Below are positions 7,132-10,126 of a stretch of 10,126 nt of DNA, one piece after another. Origin of the DNA: Acanthamoeba lenticulata (Eukaryota > Discosea > Longamoebia > Acanthamoebidae). The stretch's first letter is position 1; each line of letters opens with the position of its first letter. The DNA is taken from contig NAVB01001385.1 of NCBI GenBank assembly GCA_002179805.1, positions 1 to 10,126 on the forward strand, in the 5' to 3' direction. A program made the position numbers and the translations under genes. The notes beneath the pieces were generated by a model that made no database searches, was not told the origin of the DNA, and worked only from the letters and a program-made list of their open reading frames with translations.

Positions 7132-9991
7132 TCAGACCTCCCAAGCATCGCCCTGGCCATCGACTTCTTGGGTAGCCGCTGGTTGGGGAGGATGGAGCAA
7201 GGACTCGCGCAGTTCAATGAACCACGGGCGCTTGCGGTAGACGTCAAAATCGTGGTCGTCGAGGTTGTCCGGGCTGAGGTCGCCCCGCTCGTGGCACAGG
7301 AGGAGCCGCTGCTTGGTCTCCTCCTCGCGGCCGCGCAGGGCCGCCAGGCAGGCCAGGTTGATGATGCCATACCACACGCCGCTCTGCTCGAGCAGCACGA
7401 ACTTGGCCTCGGCCTGGTCGTAACAGCGCTCGGCCCGGGCCATGAGCGCGGCGTGTCTGGCCTCCTCCTCGGTTTGCGGCGGCTGTGCTGCACCTTCCTC
7501 GCCACTGGCCTGGACTTGCCCGTCTTCTTCTTCTTGATGCTCCTGGCCATCATCATGTTGGACAGCTTCAGCGTTGGCGTCACCACCTTCCTCGGCGTTG
7601 TTGCTATTGTTCGCCAATAGCGCGCGGGCGGCCGAAGCGGCAGAGGCGGCGTCGACGTCAAAGCCCTCCCGGCGGAGCCGCCTGATGATGCGCTGGGCGC
7701 GTTTGGTCAGGAGGATGCCGTACTCGTTGAGCGCATCAGTGTCGCTCTCGTCGCTGGCGAGGACGCGCTCAAAGTTGGTCGCGCCCTCGCTAGAGTAGCG
7801 GTCGGCCTCCTCGTCGTCCTCGGCCACTTCGGCAAGGAGGGTGCAGACGTCGCCCAGCGTGATGAGCTCTTGACGCTGGCTGGGCTCGAGGTTGACGGAC
7901 TTGGTCAAGTGATCGCGCGCCTCGAGCAGGCCCTTCATGATCTGCGCCTCCAACGCGCGTTCTGCCTCCAGCTCCTGCTGCCGCTTCACATCAGCGTCCT
8001 GGTCCTCGTCCTCCTCACGCTGCTGCCGGGCGCTGCGGGAGTCCGTGAGCGCCGTGAATTGCTTGTCGGCCTGCTGGTAGACGAGATTGCCCAGAAGCGA
8101 GTGGGCCCTGTGCGTTAGCACACGCAGAATCAGCAGCTGGACCCAAGCGCCACACACAAGGCGGCAGCAAAGGATCCACGCACCGTGCGATGACGCGCTG
8201 GTCCCGAAAAGTTTGCACTTCCACGGTCTCCTGGCCCTGGACGACGCCCATGTGTGTTCAGTTGCGCAACAGCAGAGGACAAGACCGGTCGAGGAGATGA
8301 GGGCCCGCAAGTACCTCAGGCGTCTTGGCGAGGGTCTTGTGTTCGACGGCGTGGGCCCGCTCGAGGAGGTGCTCGTAGGAAAGGCGGGCCTTGGCCAAGT
8401 AGCGCTGCGCCTCAGCGCCGCTTCGCTTGGCGGCCAGTTCGGCGCAAAAGTCTCCGAACAGCTGGTGCCTGATGAGCCCTGTGTGGTGTGGAGTCGATTG
8501 GTGATGAGGACAAGGAGCCCCACACATCACAGCCACAGGGTGAGGTCCTGCAGGGGATGTTCTTGAGGACGGACCGTCCGCATCGCGCGAGACCAGGCCG
8601 AGGGCTTGCTCGTATCGCTCGGCGGCAAAGTCGTAGAGCCAGTCGGCGTGCCCCGCGAGCGAGGCGTCCACGCCCAGGTCCGCAGGCCTGCATACACGGT
8701 GCCAAGTCTGACCTTCAGCGGGGCGGCCATAGACAAGTCGCTTGGGCCAAACGAGTTTGTTAAGTACGTACATGTTGAGGAGCTGGGAGAGCCACATGGC
8801 CTGCGTGCTGGCGATGACAGCCCAGTTCCACAGGATCAACAAGTTGGTGGGATCGCCTATATGGAGAGCTGCGCGCAGGCATAATGGCACCAGCAGCAGC
8901 AACAACGTTGTCGTCATTATCGTGGTCGCCTCCAGTTTGGGGAGGGGGGAAGTCCAAATCAGGCATGAAGCGTCACACGACGTACATTCATGCTTCTCGC
9001 CAGCAACGGAGGCGATAAGGGTGGCCTCGAGCACGCGAGGCAAAAAGTCCGGGCCTTGTTCTTCGATGGCCTGGCGATACTGCTGCGACGCCACTGCAGA
9101 GCTCTCGTCAACAACACCAAAGAAGTCGAGGAAAAGGAGAACCAAGAGGTTGGTGAGCCGCGGAGGTCCTATAGATAGAGAGCACCAGAGAGGGAGGCGA
9201 AGAAGAAGAAACCATTAAAGAGGAGCTCGGCCTGGCTGCTCTCCGCGTCGGGCCCGCTGAGCTGCTGTCGGATCTCGGGTGGCAGCTGCGGATCCTTGAG
9301 GAGGGCCTCGATTCGGTGCCGCTCGGCGTAGAGCGTGCGCCACGACGTGACGAGGCGTGGCTGGGTGTGGAGCGACATCAGCTCCGGGATCTTGCGCCAC
9401 TTCCTGTGTGTAGTGCATCGCGACATCGCCCACCATGACGATCAATCAAGTTGCACACTGTTGACTGAGGCAGATGGTCGGCCAAAGACCGGCCTCTTCT
9501 CGGGCACGCACCGCTGGTAGATCTCCTTCCAGATGAGGTCATCCGAGCAGAGCCGGTGCCACTCGCGGCACACCTGCGAGGCTCGCACGAAGTCTTCGGC
9601 CCTGAAGGTGGGAGCGGTGATGAGACAGTGGACAGAAACAACACAAGCAATGCACCGGTTGACGCCCACCTGCAGCGGTAGAAGATGTTGAGGGAAACCT
9701 CCTCGGGCAGAAACTGCGTAAAGTCTAGCCACGTGTCCTCCTCAACTGCATCTTTCCTTTGATCTGAAATTGAGGCGAAATTGAAAGAGAGTGAGTTCTT
9801 CCAATGCCGACGAATGAAGGCGAGGTCGTGGCTTTAAGGGCGGTACAAGGAGCTCGGCGTCCAAGCAAGAGGGCTGTGCCAGCCGACACGCCTACAGCGG
9901 CAGCAGCAACCACCACTAATTTGGTTCGATTTCGGCTGGCCCAGGAGAGTAAACTCTCCACTACACCTGACGACGCCTCGCTGGTGGACAT
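7132..9991 (-). CDS. F-box protein with N-terminal transmembrane segment and TPR-like repeats, complete (10 exons)
   Basis: Minus-strand exons are 9991-9847, 9763-9670, 9601-9512, 9403-9213, 9168-8986, 8868-8772, 8687-8575, 8478-8315, 8236-8184 and 8107-7132, totalling 2,106 nt, or 701 residues plus TGA. The start is the ATG at 9991-9989; upstream in frame only non-ATG codons occur. Residues 25-43 form one uncharged Val/Ala/Leu membrane segment, flanked by R20/R22/K24 and R45/R46. The F-box covers about 67-112: FLPEEVSLNIFYR, then RASQVCREWHRLCSDDLIWK, then YQRKW, split by introns. F-boxes bind Skp1 and bring substrates to SCF ubiquitin ligases. Helical TPR-like stretches follow (about 280-300, 378-500 and 602-678). 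The last has the Asn-Leu-Ala-Cys and Pro-Trp-Phe pattern of C-terminal TPR units. An acidic, Gln-rich disordered linker lies at about 545-600. The protein is probably membrane-anchored, with mitochondrial outer membrane or ER possible. The weakest junction is the 44-nt intron 9169-9212. Confidence 0.87.
8869..8985 (-). other. Intron of the F-box gene, 117 nt, stop-free in frame
   Basis: It runs from GTACGTCG to GCGCGCAG on the minus strand. Its length is 39 codons with no in-frame stop, so retention would insert a Thr/Leu-rich hydrophobic segment (TTTLLLLLVPLCL). Splicing is preferred because both sites are canonical and the flanks are helical and charged. The retained form remains possible. 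Confidence 0.55.
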
Positions 9992-10126
9992 GGCGTTTCT
10001 CTTCTCCCGACCGTGCACGGCCAAGCGCTTGAGGTTGTAGGGCGAAGTCTTGGTGCAATAAAGCAACTGTTGAGTGAAAATAAATAAATAAATAAATAAA
10101 TAAATAAATGGCGAAAAGTTCCAGGA
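9992..10126 (-). promoter_or_regulatory. Upstream region of the F-box gene (promoter and 5'UTR, not resolved)
   Basis: This is the 135 nt before the ATG at 9991. It contains the (AAAT)8 tract and a mixed-composition stretch next to the start. No TATA element or initiator can be assigned with confidence, and a 5'UTR intron cannot be excluded. The opposite strand carries AATAAA at 10057-10062 with no gene to serve it. Confidence 0.35.
10078..10109. repeat. (AAAT)8 tetranucleotide microsatellite
   Basis: Eight perfect AAAT units lie about 90-120 nt upstream of the F-box gene start, where the minus strand reads (ATTT)8. The tract is a likely length polymorphism and could act as a nucleosome-poor element. 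Confidence 0.95.

Noticed and set aside
6886..7620. 244-codon open frame on the plus strand
   Set aside because: It runs antisense across the EIF1AD-like first exon, the intergenic gap and the TPR-encoding last exon of the F-box gene, ignoring their boundaries. No domain was recognised.
9804..10040. 78-codon plus-strand frame with ATG and a nearby AATAAA (10057-10062)
   Set aside because: It is antisense to exon 1 of the F-box gene, which encodes a convincing membrane segment and splices in frame to the F-box. The hexamer is probably chance.
1..10126. tRNA, rRNA, CRISPR, insertion sequence or viral insertion
   Set aside because: No cloverleaf with a B-box-like GGTTCGA core, no regularly spaced repeats, no terminal inverted repeats and no transposase or viral motif were found on reading both strands by eye.

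Overview
The window looks like nuclear DNA of a protist with a compact, GC-rich, intron-dense genome. Exons are strongly GC-rich. They are split by many short introns (about 44 to 148 nt) that begin GT and end AG, and many of these introns are AT-rich or built of CACACGCG-type low-complexity sequence. Genes are packed 50 to 200 nt apart on both strands. This style, together with amoeba-like gene content, suggests Acanthamoeba or a close relative; that is an inference from style, not from a database match. No bacterial operon features, CRISPR, insertion sequence, tRNA or rRNA were seen.

Layout from left to right. (1) Positions 1-4646 (+) hold the 3' 1,212 codons of a very large, mostly alpha-helical protein. 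It has 11 visible exons, its start lies left of the window, and it ends in a long Asp/Glu tail. I do not recognise its family. (2) Positions 4692-5760 (-) hold a TRIM-like protein with a RING finger, a B-box and a coiled coil, convergent with gene 1. (3) About 5799-6173 (+) hold the C-terminal end of an ADP-ribosylglycohydrolase-like protein, head-to-head with the TRIM-like gene. Its catalytic N-terminal part is absent. (4) Positions 6305-6957 (-) hold a complete three-exon EIF1AD orthologue (S1/eIF1A-like OB fold plus acidic tail). (5) Positions 7132-9991 (-) hold a complete ten-exon, 701-residue protein with an N-terminal transmembrane segment, an F-box and TPR-like helical repeats. (6) Positions 9992-10126 are its upstream region and carry an (AAAT)8 microsatellite.

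I built the splice models by hand. Each junction was required to have GT...AG ends and to keep the frame. In four of the five models the summed exon length is an exact multiple of three and the reading frame runs to a stop; the first gene's frame is 1,213 codons including its stop, EIF1AD's 177 and the F-box gene's 702. The TRIM-like gene has two competing 3' ends.

There is no obvious multi-gene system. The only shared theme is ubiquitin: a RING/B-box candidate E3 ligase and an F-box candidate SCF adaptor lie within about 5 kb, with an ADP-ribosylation remnant beside the first. The points most worth checking are the membrane-anchored F-box/TPR architecture, the truncated glycohydrolase with a missing helix next to its metal site, and several introns that are multiples of three and free of stops.
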